From: G963422445 sp963422445
GTDB taxonomy: Bacteria; Pseudomonadota; Alphaproteobacteria; Thalassobaculales; Thalassobaculaceae
DNA length: 64,000 nt
Direction of reading: 5' to 3'
Assembly: GCA_963422445.2 (NCBI GenBank)
Contig: OY729512.2
Location: forward strand, 2,914,001-2,978,000
A program made the translations under genes and the position numbers. The notes under the pieces are model-generated. The model did no database searches, was not told the DNA's origin, and was given only the letters and a program-made list of their open reading frames with translations. Each line of letters begins with the position of its first letter. The first letter of the stretch is position 1. Positions 62,239 through 64,000 of the stretch are shown here, one piece after another.

Positions 62239-64000
62239 CCTCTAGTGATTTGGTGTGACACCGTCTGGGTGGGTTCCGGGGCTGCGTCGATCTCGTAGAC
62301 CATGCGCAGATCGGTTCCGGGGAAGAGCGTTTCGGTGGCGTTGAGCTCGTTCAGGAGGGCATCGATCTGGCGGTTGCAAGCGTCATTTGCGAGGCCGAGA
62401 ATGTGGACCCGGAGAACGCCGTTGGCGGGGTCCGGCAGGATGTCGGCGTCGGCGGTCATGAGAGCCTGAAGCAGTTTCCGGGGATGAGGCTTCTTGCCTT
62501 GTCCCTGCATGACGGGGAGCATCATGCGGGTTTCGGCGCGGTAGGCGATCATGCGGATGATGTCGAGGAGGCGGCGGTCGCGTGAGGGCAGGGCATCGAG
62601 CTGTTGGTCTTCGTCGAGGTCGCCGGCTCGACAGTGCTTCGGCACGTTCCTGCGGCTGGCCCTGGCGATCTCGAGGGCACCCTCGAGGTCGCTGACTTCT
62701 CTCCTGAGCTGCGCCTTCGGCCTCTTTTTCCTGGCCGCGCCGGCGCTCCGGTTGCGCAGGCTGGCGAGCCGGCGTTCGGCGCTGCGGATTGCCTTGTCAT
62801 AGGCCCGCCGGAGCGGGTTTACGACCATGGTGTCGGGATCGAGAGGCTCGAGTTCGTGGGTCGGCAGGGCGTCGAGATTGAACTCGTCGCGCATGTACTT
62901 GAAGAAGTTTTCCTGCGACCAGCGCGAGAACATGGCGCCTGCGGCCTCGCTCATCGGTTTGTGCGGATCGGTGACGATGAAGGGGATCTGACGGCCGTTG
63001 TCCAGCAGGCGGCGGATCTGGCGCACCCTGAAGCCGTTCGGCAACGTCACCGGCTTTTCGGCCAGCCGCACGGAGGCGGTGCCGTTTGTCGCCGGTCCGT
63101 GAATGGGAACGGTCGTCGCGCCGAAGTCCTCGACCGGCCAATCCTCGCCGCCGAAGTTCTTGTGCCAGGTCCGGCAGGCGATGCCGCGCCTCGCCAGCCG
63201 GCGGAACAGATCCGGGCTCCAGCCTTCGCGGTCGAAGACCAGGGTGAGCGCGGGGTGGCCGGGCGCCTCTGCGGTCAGGTCCGGCGCCTGGGCGTCGACG
63301 ATCCCGAGGTCCTGCAGCGCCGGCACCACGTCGGCTTCGATGGCGGCGACCATCTTCGGATCCAGCGTCTTATGCAGACAGAGCAGGGGCTTGCCGCCCA
63401 GGGCGTTGATCCAGTAGCCGGTGCTGGCCGGCAGGCACAGCTTCTGGCGCGAGACGAAGTGTTTCGGCAGGCGTCCCTTGCGGCCGGCGTAGACCTTGAC
63501 GTGCCCGTCGACGGCCAGCGTCGCCCAGAGCTCCGGCTCGTCGGCCTGCCAGCGCCTGGCAAGGGCGCGCTGCCAAGCCCGCACGCCGACCTCGTCGTTG
63601 GCGATCAGAGCGATCTTGCGCCGCAGGGTCTTGACCTCGGGGCAACGGTCGAGGCCGAGGATGGCGCCCCATTCGCCCGGCGGCCGATAGCGCAAACTCT
63701 CGGGGTTGCGTACCCGCGCCAGGGTCATGAAGGCCAGGAAAAGCAGGATCGTGTTCAGGCCGTAATAGCCCTTGGGCAGGAGCGGCAGGGCGTCGCTCGC
63801 GGCCAGCAGACCTTCCTTGAGCAGGGCCGGCAGGGCGGTGAGAACGCCGCCTGAGCGCACGCCGCGGGCGGCGCTGGCGAACTGCGGTTCGACCGGTCCC
63901 GCCTGCCCGCTGCTGGCCAGCACCCGGCCCGAGACATCGCAGGTCGCGCGCCCCATCGGCGCCGGCCGGTCGCGCGCGCTGCGATCCGTCTGCGTCCCGG
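62226..64000 (-). CDS. Unclassified large transposase, open at the window edge
   Basis: At least 576 codons from the first ATG at 63956, but the frame is open to the end of the window, so the true start may lie outside. It resembles a group of about 550-600-aa proteins annotated as putative transposases: LARVRNPESLRYRPPGEWG, TLAVDGHVKVYAGRKGRLPK, FVSRQKLCLPASTGYWINAL, LTLVFDREGWSPDLFRRLAR and SRWSQENFFKYMRDEFNLDA. The Asp of AVDGHV, the Asp of VFDREG and the Glu of SQENFF are candidate catalytic residues of a DDE core. The final codons run into IS5 remnant sequence, where the stop (62226-62228) lies. No terminal repeat was identified. Confidence 0.75.
   Translation of the reverse strand, partial: GTQTDRSARDRPAPMGRATCDVSGRVLASSGQAGPVEPQFASAARGVRSGGVLTALPALLKEGLLAASDALPLLPKGYYGLNTILLFLAFMTLARVRNPESLRYRPPGEWGAILGLDRCPEVKTLRRKIALIANDEVGVRAWQRALARRWQADEPELWATLAVDGHVKVYAGRKGRLPKHFVSRQKLCLPASTGYWINALGGKPLLCLHKTLDPKMVAAIEADVVPALQDLGIVDAQAPDLTAEAPGHPALTLVFDREGWSPDLFRRLARRGIACRTWHKNFGGEDWPVEDFGATTVPIHGPATNGTASVRLAEKPVTLPNGFRVRQIRRLLDNGRQIPFIVTDPHKPMSEAAGAMFSRWSQENFFKYMRDEFNLDALPTHELEPLDPDTMVVNPLRRAYDKAIRSAERRLASLRNRSAGAARKKRPKAQLRREVSDLEGALEIARASRRNVPKHCRAGDLDEDQQLDALPSRDRRLLDIIRMIAYRAETRMMLPVMQGQGKKPHPRKLLQALMTADADILPDPANGVLRVHILGLANDACNRQIDALLNELNATETLFPGTDLRMVYEIDAAPEPTQTVSHQITRGQEV

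Noticed and set aside
62604..63854. A 416-codon open frame on the + strand
   Set aside because: Antisense to the large transposase at 62226-64000, low-complexity composition, no motifs.

Overview
The window is a stretch of a GC-rich alphaproteobacterial genome, probably Rhodospirillales-like. The main evidence is the run secA (reverse) / parvulin isomerase / argJ / mutT at 35-40.6 kb, a familiar alphaproteobacterial neighbourhood, together with TRAP transporters, MaoC hydratases and several phytanoyl-CoA dioxygenase (PhyH) paralogues. A very high load of insertion sequences (about a dozen) and many broken genes suggest a lineage with relaxed selection, for example a host-associated bacterium. 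The lifestyle is inference, not something the sequence proves.

Layout. 0-4.2 kb: a transposase remnant, tRNA-Ser(GCU), and four insertion elements or remnants. 4.8-12.4 kb: a one-direction catabolic gene set (two MaoC hydratases, a LLM-type oxidoreductase, a PhyH dioxygenase split by a 2.3-kb IS4-type element, an alcohol dehydrogenase, an enoyl-CoA hydratase). 12.7-19.6 kb: a nested IS island built on a broken DNA adenine methylase and a broken AAA ATPase. 19.8-25.5 kb: a Fic protein, an IS with a 4-bp target duplication, gdhA, and a frameshifted PhyH gene. 26.3-34.9 kb: homogentisate dioxygenase (frameshifted) and a fumarylacetoacetase, a DctPQM TRAP transporter, an alpha/beta hydrolase and a two-subunit aconitase X. 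35-42 kb: secA, the isomerase, argJ, mutT and an M20 amidohydrolase. 42.1-47.8 kb: a decayed operon resembling the cyclohexanecarboxylate pathway (BadI-, AliA-, BadK- and AliB-like genes), of which only the BadI-like gene is intact. 47.9-51 kb: a nuclease fragment and a MobF-type relaxase whose helicase half has lost its ATPase motifs. 51.2-58 kb: an orphan ABC permease, a DUF192 protein, PhyH, and a complete CUT1-type sugar or polyol ABC transporter. 58.3-64 kb: an IS5-type element split by an IS630-type element that itself contains a second copy of the same element, then another IS5 remnant and an unclassified transposase running off the window.

Target-site duplications were read directly for most elements: 8 bp for the IS1595-type copies, 4 bp for the element at 1852-2609 and 21024-22521, 10 bp for the IS4/Tn5-type element, TA for two IS630 types and 3 bp (TTA/TAA) for a third. 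These fix the insertion order and allow the interrupted genes to be rejoined. No CRISPR array, prophage or complete defence system was found. The most unusual items are the DruA(DUF4338)-transposase fusion, the relaxase with a dead helicase, the element inserted into its own copy, and insertion copies that share identical frameshifts.
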